Below are positions 7,262-14,954 of a stretch of 32,342 nt of DNA, piece after piece. Each line of letters begins with the position of its first letter. The first letter of the stretch is position 1. The notes beneath the pieces were generated by a model. That model ran no database searches. It was given only the letters and a program-made list of their open reading frames with translations, and was not told the DNA's origin. The position numbers and the translations under genes were made by a program. The stretch comes from a virus, in the IMG/VR virus record IMGVR_UViG_3300013093_000157, positions 1 through 32,342 of that record; one strand, 5' to 3'.

Positions 7262-7984
7262 ATGGCAATAGTATACAAACATACAAGACTGGATACAAAC
7301 GAAGTATTTTACATAGGTATAGGATCTAAAAAAAGAAGAGCATATTCTAGTTATAAGAGAAGTTCTCATTGGCATAACATAGTTAATAAAGCTGGATACG
7401 AAGTTGAATTATTACACGAAAATATAGATTGGAATAGAGCTTGTGAAATAGAGAAAGAGTTGATTAAGTTATATGGAAGAAAAGATCTTGGATTGGGAAC
7501 TTTGGTAAATTTAACAGACGGTGGAGACGGAAGATTTGGAGTGACTGCTTCTGATGAAACAAAGAAAAAAATGAGTCAATCTCATATTGGTTTGAATACT
7601 TGGTCAAAAGGAATAAAGAGACCAGAAGAGTTGGTTAAACAAATTACTGAAAGCGTAAGAAAATATTGGAAACATAATACTAGACGACCATTGACAGAAG
7701 AAACAAAAGAAAAACTTAGAATTCGTTTAGCTGGGAGACCTGGAACTTGGATAGGAAAAAAACACAGCGAAGAAAGCATAGAAAAAATGAAACGTTCGCA
7801 TGGAGTGGGAAAAGATAATAAAAGTTACGGTAGAAAAAATACTGCGGAAACATTAGAAAAAATGAGAGAGTCTGCGTTAAAGATACCTAACTCTACTTGT
7901 CCTCATTGCAATAAAGTGGGAAAAAGTAACGCTATGGTAAGATGGCATTTTGACAACTGTAAATTTAAACAAAAAAATATATGA
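7262..7984 (+). CDS. GIY-YIG homing endonuclease (Seg-like)
   Basis: A 240-residue protein. The catalytic module is at the N-terminus: IVYKHT, then FYIGIGSKKR (the YIG half, residues 17-19), and the later NLTDGGDG typical of phage GIY-YIG enzymes. It is followed by two or three NUMOD3-type DNA-binding segments (SDETKKKMSQSHIG, TEETKEKLRIRLAGR, SEESIEKMKRSHG, TAETLEKMRESA). It ends with a zinc finger CPHC ... VRWHFDNC shared with the HNH enzyme at 3035. Composition is AT-rich. It is flanked by two copies of the same gene start (7207 and 7981), and its last four bases overlap the intact copy. Members make site-specific cuts in related phages and so spread; the cut site here is probably near the start of the 7981 gene. 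Confidence 0.85.
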   Translation: MAIVYKHTRLDTNEVFYIGIGSKKRRAYSSYKRSSHWHNIVNKAGYEVELLHENIDWNRACEIEKELIKLYGRKDLGLGTLVNLTDGGDGRFGVTASDETKKKMSQSHIGLNTWSKGIKRPEELVKQITESVRKYWKHNTRRPLTEETKEKLRIRLAGRPGTWIGKKHSEESIEKMKRSHGVGKDNKSYGRKNTAETLEKMRESALKIPNSTCPHCNKVGKSNAMVRWHFDNCKFKQKNI

Positions 7985-8175
7985 AATATATAGTACTAAT
8001 GGAGTTCATCAGTGGGCTTTCGCAGATATGGGTAGCAAGATTAACTCCTGAAGATCCAATCTGGGAATTCGATACTTTAGAAGAAGCACAAGCTAAGGCA
8101 GCAGAACTTCAAGCGGCAGACACAACAGGACGTCAATACAAAGGAAGTCAAGAACAGCTTGGAGTAACGTACTAG
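7981..8175 (+). CDS. Small hypothetical virion-region protein
   Basis: A 64-residue protein, MKYIVLMEFISGLSQIW, with a beta-type N-terminal half (VLMEF, QIWVARL) and an Ala/Glu/Gln-rich helix (LEEAQAKAAELQAAD). The layout (short strand, strand, then a helix containing TLEEAQAKAAEL) is like other very small phage proteins of unknown role. It overlaps the GIY-YIG gene by 4 bases (ATGA) and precedes the Pro/Thr-rich protein by 19 bases. A truncated copy of its first 12 codons lies at 7207. I do not recognise a family. Confidence 0.5.
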   Translation: MKYIVLMEFISGLSQIWVARLTPEDPIWEFDTLEEAQAKAAELQAADTTGRQYKGSQEQLGVTY

Positions 8176-8194
8176 AGCTCACCCTTAACGCAAC

Positions 8195-9544
8195 ATGTCA
8201 ATAACGTTTGGTAACATACTAGGTTCCGGATCACTGGCCATGAGCAATAGAGGCTCACAGGGAGGAATTACGTTTATTACAAATTACTTTCCTCCTGTTG
8301 CACCGACGCCTTCGCCAACGTTTGCTCCAACAACTGCCCCAACTACGGCAGCTCCAACTACAGCTCCTACTCCTTCGCCAACGTTTGCGCCTACAACCGC
8401 AGCGCCTACAACAGCGCCTACCCCTGGACCAACGACAGCGCCAACAACTGCTGCGCCAACTACCGCTCCTACTCAAGCACCAACAACTGCACCAACGCCA
8501 AGCCCAACAACGGCTCCAACCACCGCTGCTCCTACTCAAGCGCCAACTACTTCTCCGACCACCGCTCCAACTACGGCAGCTCCAACTACGGCGCCTACTA
8601 CAGCTCCTACACCGGCTCCAACGAATGCGCCTACTCAAGCACCGACTACGGCACCAACAACAGCGCCGACTGCGGCTCCTACTACTTCTGCTCCTACTAC
8701 GGCTCCTACTACAGCACCAACTACCGCTCCTACGCCTAGTCCAACCACAGCACCTACTCCTGCTCCTACAACTGCACCTACAAGTGCACCAACAACAGCT
8801 CCTACCGCTGCGCCAACAACTAAAGCGCCTACGACTGCACCAACTACTGCGCCTACGACGGCTCCAACACCTAGTCCTACAACTGCTCCTACGACTGCAC
8901 CAACCACAGCTCCTACAACGGCGCCAACACCTAGTCCTACGACTGCTCCTACACCAAGTCCAACTACATCACCAACGCCTAGTCCTACTACTGCACCAAC
9001 GCCTAGTCCTACTACGGCACCAACGCCTAGCCCGACAGCTTCACCAACTACCGCACCAACTACGGCACCAACGCCGAGTCCTACTCCATCGCCTACGCCT
9101 AGTCCGACACCTAGTCCAACTCCGTCACCGACCCCAAGTCCAACACCGAGTCCTACTCCATCGCCTACGCCTAGTCCTACCCCTGCTCCAACAGCGGCTA
9201 CGACTAACGTATCTTACTACGCTAAGAAGTCTACAACAGCTGGTACTTACTACATGTATTGGAGTACAGACAACGCTACTTGGAACCAAAATACTACAGC
9301 GTTGAGTACGTCTTGTAACAACATCGGTTCAACACCAAGTTACGCAGTGGGTACAACGTTCTACTTCGTAATGTCGAACCCAACCGCAGGCGGTCCTTCA
9401 AATCAAGGTTGGTCAACTAACTTAACTTCTGGAGTAACATGTCCAGGCACTACAACAAGTTGTACTTCGAATAGAGTAACTACGGTAACTTCTGGTACAT
9501 TGACAGTAGCGTTAACCGGTAACACTGCATCTGGAATCTGTTAA
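8195..9544 (+). CDS. Pro/Thr-rich mucin- or extensin-like virion protein
   Basis: A 449-residue protein in three parts. Residues 1-34 ([16 protein letters not shown] ... [11 protein letters not shown]) form a short head with no signal peptide. Residues about 35-336 are almost only Ala, Thr, Ser and Pro in the dipeptides TP, AP and SP (TTAPTPSPT and relatives), with no Pro-Pro runs apart from the edge. Residues about 337-449 form a Thr/Ser/Asn-rich domain with several Cys and Trp ([24 protein letters not shown]) ending in IC. I infer an extended stalk carrying a terminal domain on the virion. In plants, clustered non-contiguous X-Pro is the known signal for hydroxylation and arabinogalactan addition. 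A prolyl-hydroxylase-like gene and glycosyltransferases follow directly, so this is the best candidate substrate. It has no box of its own. Confidence 0.7.
   Translation: MSITFGNILGSGSLAMSNRGSQGGITFITNYFPPVAPTPSPTFAPTTAPTTAAPTTAPTPSPTFAPTTAAPTTAPTPGPTTAPTTAAPTTAPTQAPTTAPTPSPTTAPTTAAPTQAPTTSPTTAPTTAAPTTAPTTAPTPAPTNAPTQAPTTAPTTAPTAAPTTSAPTTAPTTAPTTAPTPSPTTAPTPAPTTAPTSAPTTAPTAAPTTKAPTTAPTTAPTTAPTPSPTTAPTTAPTTAPTTAPTPSPTTAPTPSPTTSPTPSPTTAPTPSPTTAPTPSPTASPTTAPTTAPTPSPTPSPTPSPTPSPTPSPTPSPTPSPTPSPTPSPTPAPTAATTNVSYYAKKSTTAGTYYMYWSTDNATWNQNTTALSTSCNNIGSTPSYAVGTTFYFVMSNPTAGGPSNQGWSTNLTSGVTCPGTTTSCTSNRVTTVTSGTLTVALTGNTASGIC
8297..9200 (+). repeat. Ala/Thr/Ser-Pro repeat tract
   Basis: About 300 codons of PT-based repeats. 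The first two thirds are mainly APT with interspersed TPSP; the last third shifts to almost pure (PTPS)n. Synonymous codons vary continually (CCA, CCT, CCG; ACT, ACA, ACG, ACC), so the DNA is far less repetitive than the protein. Long stop-free frames on both strands here are by-products. Confidence 0.85.
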
Positions 9545-9594
9545 TAGACTCTTCACATGGAACTTTAAGTCCATAGGAATCAGGGATTTGTGTA

Positions 9595-9602
9595 TATTTA
9601 TT
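9595..9602 (+). promoter_or_regulatory. Late-promoter-like TATTTATT box
   Basis: TATTTATT preceded by TA, 21 bases before the ATG at 9624. It is the only box before the next at 19055 that is intergenic, so it probably drives the whole hydroxylase-glycosyltransferase operon. Confidence 0.5.
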
Positions 9603-9623
9603 AGTAACTAAACACGGTTTTGC

Positions 9624-10916
9624 ATGGAAGAACAAGTAATACCTCAAGAAGATTGCGGATGTGGTCGTAAAAAACCGAAGAATTTTTTATTGAACAACGC
9701 TGGCCTGGAAATTTATACAGTAGACGACTTTTTAACCCCAGAAGAGTGCGATCATTTGGCCGCTTACATAGAAGAGCATAGTTATAGATCTCAGGTAGCC
9801 GGGTACGGAGACACAGCGAGCACTACGACCGAAGCAAGGACAAGTTCTACTTCTACTTTGTACAACACAGATCCAATCGTAGCGGACATCAACGCAAGAA
9901 TAAGCAACGATTTGGGAGTTCCTCAGGAAAACGGCGAGGACATGCAGGGCCAAATATATCAAGTTGGTCAAGAGTTCAGACATCATCACGATTACTTCAC
10001 TGGAGACGGTTATATCAATCATTGTCTGTCCAGCGGTCAACGTACTTACACTTTCATGATTTACTTGAACGACGTTGAAGCCGGTGGAGAAACAAACTTT
10101 TCTTCGTTAGAGAACTATTCGATCAAACCGAAAAAAGGAATGGCGGTAGTGTGGAAAAATTCCGACGGTAAAGGCTCAGAAGTTCCGGCCTCTATCCACG
10201 CAGGAATGCCGGTTATAGAAGGCAAAAAGATCATCATTACAAAATGGTTCAGAGAAAGAGCGTGGAATATAGCAGAAGACAGTAGATTGGCAAAAGAATA
10301 TCACGAAAACGCCAAAAATACTTTAGTGTTTAGGACCAAGGAAGACTTACCAAAACTTAGTGAATTGGGCTTCAAAGTAGTCAAAGTTCCCATCAATACA
10401 TGGAGATTGATTCAAGAGGCTTACATGCTATTACAAAATGTTAAGACTCCGGAAGTATGGGACGGCATGGAAACTTTTATCCACGACAAAGACGGTAAAC
10501 CTGCCGACCTAGATATATTCAACATGGACAACTGTTTCAGAATCAAAGAAATTATCATAGACGAACTACAACCGATTCACGAAGAGTTCATACAGAACAA
10601 GGCAAAATTAAAGCCCAAGTGGATCTACGGTATTAGATCGTACAAGAGCGGAGCAATACTAGAAAATCATACGGATACATTAGAAACACATCACGTATCT
10701 TCAATCATTATAGTCGACAAAAAAGTAGACAAGGATTGGCCTCTCGACATACAAGATCATAACGGAAACTGGCACAAAATTTATACCGAGCCAGGAGACA
10801 TGATATTGTACGAATCAGCCATTTGTTTACACGGTAGAACTGAGCCATTCGAAGGCGAGTACTACAGAAATTTCTTCACACATTACACTTTAGCCGATTA
10901 TAAATTTGTTCCGTAG
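9624..10916 (+). CDS. Double 2OG-Fe(II) oxygenase, prolyl 4-hydroxylase-like
   Basis: 430 residues with two oxygenase domains. Domain 1 (about 25-215) follows the prolyl 4-hydroxylase plan: EARTSSTSTLY (70-80, like the RTSSG element), iron ligands His121 and Asp123 in FRHHHDYF, TFMIYLNDVEAGGETNF (143-159), KPKKGMAVVW, and distal His192 in SIHAGMPVIEGKK with Lys202 ten residues on as the 2-oxoglutarate ligand. Domain 2 (about 240-430) has a second full set: His349-x-Asp351 (ENHTD), distal His403 (CLHGR) and Arg415. The N-terminus has a Cys-rich CGCGRKK. P4H enzymes hydroxylate proline in unstructured chains using O2 and 2-oxoglutarate in the cytosol or ER. The neighbour upstream is a Pro-rich tract, and two bases after the stop the glycosyltransferase starts. 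Substrate assignment is inference. Confidence 0.8.
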   Translation: MEEQVIPQEDCGCGRKKPKNFLLNNAGLEIYTVDDFLTPEECDHLAAYIEEHSYRSQVAGYGDTASTTTEARTSSTSTLYNTDPIVADINARISNDLGVPQENGEDMQGQIYQVGQEFRHHHDYFTGDGYINHCLSSGQRTYTFMIYLNDVEAGGETNFSSLENYSIKPKKGMAVVWKNSDGKGSEVPASIHAGMPVIEGKKIIITKWFRERAWNIAEDSRLAKEYHENAKNTLVFRTKEDLPKLSELGFKVVKVPINTWRLIQEAYMLLQNVKTPEVWDGMETFIHDKDGKPADLDIFNMDNCFRIKEIIIDELQPIHEEFIQNKAKLKPKWIYGIRSYKSGAILENHTDTLETHHVSSIIIVDKKVDKDWPLDIQDHNGNWHKIYTEPGDMILYESAICLHGRTEPFEGEYYRNFFTHYTLADYKFVP

Positions 10917-10918
10917 TT

Positions 10919-13507
10919 ATGGATTATGTCGTTTACAGTACTAGTAACTCTAACTATCAATCTTGGCAGTGTAGATTATTAGAGCATTCGTTTACAAGAG
11001 TAAATCAGCCAGGTAAATTAATTAGATTGTGTAGTCACAACTACCACGATCCGGATAGACCTTTTGATACGTCAGAGATATCGGAAATTATAAAGCTGCC
11101 CGATTACAGAACCAGATGGACCAAATATACCTCAAACGTAGATCTGGATTACGGAATAGTGAACAAGATCGAAAGCCTAAAATACTGGTTAAAACACTAC
11201 AAAGGTATAAAGGACTCGGACGTAGTTTTGTTCGTTGACCCTGACATGATATTCGCAAAAGCGGTCACACAAACTGTACAACAAGGTACGATATTGGGTC
11301 AAAGATGGATAGACGAAGGATCTCACGATGGCAAACCTTTTAGAACTTACGCAAGTCACATTAAGGACAGAGTTACTAGGGACACGGTATTCATGTATCC
11401 TTACATCGCGACCGTAGGGGATCTAAAAAAGATCGTCGACAGGTACGCTAGCCTTTGTTACAAGATGAGGTTAGAAAACTTCCCAGATCTTTGGGAGTCA
11501 GAGATGTATTCTTTGATTATCTCTGCGTTGGAACAAAACATAGAAGTAAAGACGATAGACAATCTAGGATTCTGTACAACTTGGGCAGACAGAGACGGAT
11601 TCACGAGCAAAGAGTTCGTAGATTCCATTCATCTGTATCACTATCCGTGGAGCATTCTAAACAAGGAAGGCGAGAGAATATTCAACAAGCAGGACTACAC
11701 TTACAAGACCAGACAAGAGCACTGGGATAGAATTAATCCAAACGAAGCTACGACTTATTTGGAACAACAGTTTCTACAGGCCATAGACAGTTACAACACT
11801 GAGAAGAAGATAGATTTTTACTGGAGAGAAAACGAAATGGTGGACGCTTTGTTCGATTATAAGCCAAAGAACAAGTATTTAGTGTTCAGACCTTGGCCCG
11901 GTGGATTCAACAATATCAGAATGTCTCTAGAGTTGGCCGCTTGTATTGCGTTTTTACAAAACAGAGTATTGGTACTTCCACCCGAGTATCGCATGTATCT
12001 GTTAAACAACACGAACTCTTTTTCTACTTTCTTCGATACGCAAGATTTGGGAATAAAAACAATTTCTTTCGAGGAGTTCGAGCAAGAATTTAACGTTCAA
12101 GGTTGGGAAGACATAGAAAAGATATCGTACACTTTCGACGGAGATGTAGTCGATACTTTGCTTACTACCGATATTCCACCCGATGACGTAATCAACGGTC
12201 GTAAGACTAGCGATCTAAATTTGCTTAACGAGTATCAAGTACTGTATTTCAAGGACAATTTACTTGGAAGCTTTTACTTGAACATATACTCCAAGCAATT
12301 ACCGCAGTTGTGTAAGTACGTAGCAAGACACATTCACTACAACACCGAAATATTCACTGAAGCTTACAAGGCCGTAGAATTCTTGAACGACTTCGGACGC
12401 TACTACGCAATACACATTAGACGCAACGATTTCCAGTACAAAGACCTATATTCTCCAATAGACGTAATATACGAAAACATCAAAGACGTAGTTCCTGAAG
12501 GATCTAAATTGTACGTATCTACGGACGAACAGGACAAGGCTTTCTTCGATCTACTAAGACAACATTACCAACTGTACTTCTACGACGACATTAAGCACCT
12601 AATCTACGCCAATATTAACGTGGACCTAATCGGTCCAATCGAGCAAATCGTTTGTACTTACGCCAAGACTTTTATCGGTAACAAACTATCGACTTTCTCT
12701 TCTTACATATATCGTTTGAGAGGATACATGAAGAATATTACAGACAAAAGATTTTTAACGTACCAAACAAAATGCCAACCGGACGAAGAAGAACCTTATT
12801 GGTGGGTTGCCGTATGGGCCAGAGAATATTCTCAAGTATGGGAGAGCATAAAGGACATCGAGTATTTTAACCCTGACATCAGCTTGGGACCAAAGACCGT
12901 GTTCGTATCGATAGCATCTTATAGAGACTCTCAATTGACCGATACCATAGACAGTTTATTCGCGAATCAAAGCGGAAAAAATACTATAATCGTCGGAGCC
13001 TGTATGCAGGACACGGAAGAAAACTACAATTCGTTCAAATACAAGGATCACCCTAACGTTAGAACTTATTTCATTCCTTATCAAGACGCAAAAGGCGTAG
13101 GGTTTGCAAGGAATTTAATTCAACAACAACTGTTCGATAACGAGGACTATTTTTTACAGATCGATTCTCACAGTCGTGCGTGCAAGAATTGGGATCAAAT
13201 TCTAATCGATCAAATAAAAGACTGTCCTTCGGACAAAGCAATTCTGTCCACTTATCCAAACGCTTTCGACGTATTGGACAACGAACAAAAATACTTCCAA
13301 TACGATACCTGCCCTTATTTAAAAGTACATCAAATAGACGAAAGCGGAAAGGTCCACGCCTGCAGCGCTGGAATAGTGGAGAAAGGAGCGCCGATGCTTG
13401 GATTCTGGATAGCTGCCGGATTTTTATTTACTAAAGGTCGTTGGTGCAGGGAAGTAGTGTACAGCAAGAATTGTATTTTGCCGGCGAAGAGGATCACATC
13501 TCTGTAA
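10919..13507 (+). CDS. Three-domain protein glycosyltransferase, 5' part of a frameshifted gene
   Basis: 862 residues before a stop. Domain 1 (1-260) resembles plant peptidyl-Ser galactosyltransferase and Hyp arabinosyltransferase: NYQSWQCRLLEHSF, QPGKLIRLCS, VNKIESLKYWLKH, the DxD motif FVDPDM (107-109), LWESEMYSL and HLYHYPW. Domain 2 (about 318-640) resembles GDP-fucose protein O-fucosyltransferases: PGGFNNIRMSLE, HIRRND (499-504), VSTDEQDKAFFDLL and FIGNKLSTFSSYIYRLRG. Domain 3 (from 658) is of the GT60 GlcNAc-transferase family, which includes the Skp1-hydroxyproline enzyme: VFVSIASYRD, FARNLIQQ, DYFLQIDSHSR (DxH), GFWIAAGFLF. At about 13466-13470 the frame breaks: VVYSK should run on as ELYFAGEEDHISV, which lies in the -1 frame. 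Nearby ORFs in the same operon suggest modification of a virion protein. Family calls are from motif memory. Confidence 0.75.
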   Translation: MDYVVYSTSNSNYQSWQCRLLEHSFTRVNQPGKLIRLCSHNYHDPDRPFDTSEISEIIKLPDYRTRWTKYTSNVDLDYGIVNKIESLKYWLKHYKGIKDSDVVLFVDPDMIFAKAVTQTVQQGTILGQRWIDEGSHDGKPFRTYASHIKDRVTRDTVFMYPYIATVGDLKKIVDRYASLCYKMRLENFPDLWESEMYSLIISALEQNIEVKTIDNLGFCTTWADRDGFTSKEFVDSIHLYHYPWSILNKEGERIFNKQDYTYKTRQEHWDRINPNEATTYLEQQFLQAIDSYNTEKKIDFYWRENEMVDALFDYKPKNKYLVFRPWPGGFNNIRMSLELAACIAFLQNRVLVLPPEYRMYLLNNTNSFSTFFDTQDLGIKTISFEEFEQEFNVQGWEDIEKISYTFDGDVVDTLLTTDIPPDDVINGRKTSDLNLLNEYQVLYFKDNLLGSFYLNIYSKQLPQLCKYVARHIHYNTEIFTEAYKAVEFLNDFGRYYAIHIRRNDFQYKDLYSPIDVIYENIKDVVPEGSKLYVSTDEQDKAFFDLLRQHYQLYFYDDIKHLIYANINVDLIGPIEQIVCTYAKTFIGNKLSTFSSYIYRLRGYMKNITDKRFLTYQTKCQPDEEEPYWWVAVWAREYSQVWESIKDIEYFNPDISLGPKTVFVSIASYRDSQLTDTIDSLFANQSGKNTIIVGACMQDTEENYNSFKYKDHPNVRTYFIPYQDAKGVGFARNLIQQQLFDNEDYFLQIDSHSRACKNWDQILIDQIKDCPSDKAILSTYPNAFDVLDNEQKYFQYDTCPYLKVHQIDESGKVHACSAGIVEKGAPMLGFWIAAGFLFTKGRWCREVVYSKNCILPAKRITSL

Positions 13508-14046
13508 TGTCCTACGCTAACGGTTGGGACGTATACGTTCCCGATACCTCTACTATATGGCACGATTATACAGACAACAGAATACAGAGCCCAACAAAAT
13601 ACAGACCGTTGCATTGGGAAGACCACCCGGGTGTGAGCGCTAATTTGGAACTGTTAAAAGATTTGTACAAAGACGCTTACGGCACAAAGACAGTAAGATC
13701 GGCAGAGCAATTCTTAGAGATCGCAAAAAAGATATCGAAATACGACGAGCACGTAGACATAGAAATACAATTCGACTATTCTAAAACTCCCGAACCAGAT
13801 CCTAGCAAAAAAGTCAAAGTAATTATATTCGCTTTATTGGACAGAAACAACAAAGAAATATTCAGACCTGACTTGTACGACGAAGAAATATTTACTAGAA
13901 CTTCTAACGTTAAAAAATTCCACATCTACAATCATGTGCACGAAAACGCAGTAAGTTGTTTGTGGTTCTACAAGTACGAGGACGATAGCTTTAGCGACAG
14001 GATAGATTTACCAATTACAAAAGAAGGCACTAAATACATACTATAA
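13441..14046 (+). CDS. 3' part of the frameshifted three-domain glycosyltransferase
   Basis: An open frame entered at a TTG; the biologically meaningful part starts at GAA 13468. It supplies the missing end of the GT60-type domain (ELYFAGEEDHISV, NGWDVYVPDTSTIWHDY, a region expected after the GFWIAAGF segment) and then a linker and a beta-rich C-terminal domain (VKVIIFALLDRNNKEIF, KFHIYNHVHENAVSCLWFY). Joining the two frames with one restored base gives about 1042 residues. An internal ATG at 13507 overlaps the upstream stop (TAATG), so re-initiation is possible, but it would omit the GEED segment. It ends in a TAATG overlap with the next gene. Whether the break is an assembly error, a real mutation or natural cannot be told. 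Confidence 0.65.
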   Translation: MVQGSSVQQELYFAGEEDHISVMSYANGWDVYVPDTSTIWHDYTDNRIQSPTKYRPLHWEDHPGVSANLELLKDLYKDAYGTKTVRSAEQFLEIAKKISKYDEHVDIEIQFDYSKTPEPDPSKKVKVIIFALLDRNNKEIFRPDLYDEEIFTRTSNVKKFHIYNHVHENAVSCLWFYKYEDDSFSDRIDLPITKEGTKYIL

Positions 14047-14954
14047 TGAATAAAATATTTATATCGATAGCGAGTTACCTGGATTACGAAATACGATACA
14101 CGATACTCGATTGCATAAACAAAGCAAAACACCCTGAGAATTTATATTTTTCTGTTTGTTTGCAGTACGACGAAAACGAAGGCACAGAAGAGGACTGCAT
14201 CGACGATTTGGTAAAAAGGTACAATATCAAGATGAGCAAGTATCACTACACTTTGTCCGAAGGCGGTTGTTGGGCAAGACACATAGCTCAGTTCAATTAC
14301 AACAACGAGGACTTTAGTTTACAAGTCGATTCTCACACACGATTCATTCAAAATTGGGACGAGATCGTTATACGCGACTACAACAAACTAAAAGAAACGG
14401 TAGAAAAACCATTGATATCTTTCTTGCCTCCGTCCTATTCTAGATTGGACAAAATAGGAATCGATTACGATCACAAGCACATATTCGATTTGGACAAGAT
14501 AAACATTCCAAAGATAAAGTATATTACTCAAGAATATTGGCCGATATACGGTGGGTACGACAACGAGCACAACATAGGGTTCGAACCAAAAAACGTAGTT
14601 ATTTTATACGGAGGCTTCATATTCACCGAAGGCAAATGGGTAAAAGAAGTAAAGCAGGACCCGGAGCACTATTATACTGGTGAAGAGTTTGCTTTGGCCA
14701 TAAGATCTTATACCAAAGGATACGATATATACACACCGAGTCAAGTGGTAGCATGGCACAGAGCGCATCCGCAAGTGAACAAAAAACATTTCAACAACAA
14801 TCCAGAAGAAGTAGCCAAAGCAAAACACGCACACGCTATTTCACGATTGATAAAACTAATCAAAGGCGGAGATTTGGGAGAGTACGGTCCAGGCAACGTA
14901 AGAACGGTAGAGGATTACATCAAATTCGCCGATATTAAATTCCCAGAGATCTAA
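14046..14954 (+). CDS. GT60-type GlcNAc-transferase-like glycosyltransferase
   Basis: 302 residues, a stand-alone relative of the third domain of the gene before. Shared landmarks: IFISIASYLDYEIRYTILDC at the start, CWARHIAQFNY, the metal-binding DxH in FSLQVDSHTRFIQNWDE, YGGFIFTEGKWVKEV, then YTGEEFALAIRSYTKGYDIYTP and VVAWHR. The family includes the enzyme that puts GlcNAc on hydroxyproline of Skp1 in Dictyostelium; most bacterial and viral members are uncharacterised. All landmarks are intact here, in contrast to the broken neighbour. The ATG overlaps the preceding stop by one base, as does the gene after it, indicating translational coupling. The donor sugar cannot be read from sequence. 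Confidence 0.75.
   Translation: MNKIFISIASYLDYEIRYTILDCINKAKHPENLYFSVCLQYDENEGTEEDCIDDLVKRYNIKMSKYHYTLSEGGCWARHIAQFNYNNEDFSLQVDSHTRFIQNWDEIVIRDYNKLKETVEKPLISFLPPSYSRLDKIGIDYDHKHIFDLDKINIPKIKYITQEYWPIYGGYDNEHNIGFEPKNVVILYGGFIFTEGKWVKEVKQDPEHYYTGEEFALAIRSYTKGYDIYTPSQVVAWHRAHPQVNKKHFNNNPEEVAKAKHAHAISRLIKLIKGGDLGEYGPGNVRTVEDYIKFADIKFPEI

Noticed and set aside
8298-9305. A 335-codon open frame in another + frame, and long - frames (8255-8638, 8635-8907), over the Pro/Thr tract
   Set aside because: Ala/Thr/Pro codons rarely create stops in other frames. The products are pure Gln/Leu/Arg, Arg/Ser/Trp or Val/Gly/Ala low complexity, with no start context.
13441-13510. Programmed -1 frameshifting
   Set aside because: The sequence AGC AAG AAT at the shift point is not a slippery heptamer and I see no strong downstream hairpin; a simple base loss is more likely.
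14056-14063. A TATTTATA copy inside the start of the 14046 gene
   Set aside because: It overlaps codons 4-6 of a translationally coupled gene, and no start codon lies 10-22 bases downstream.
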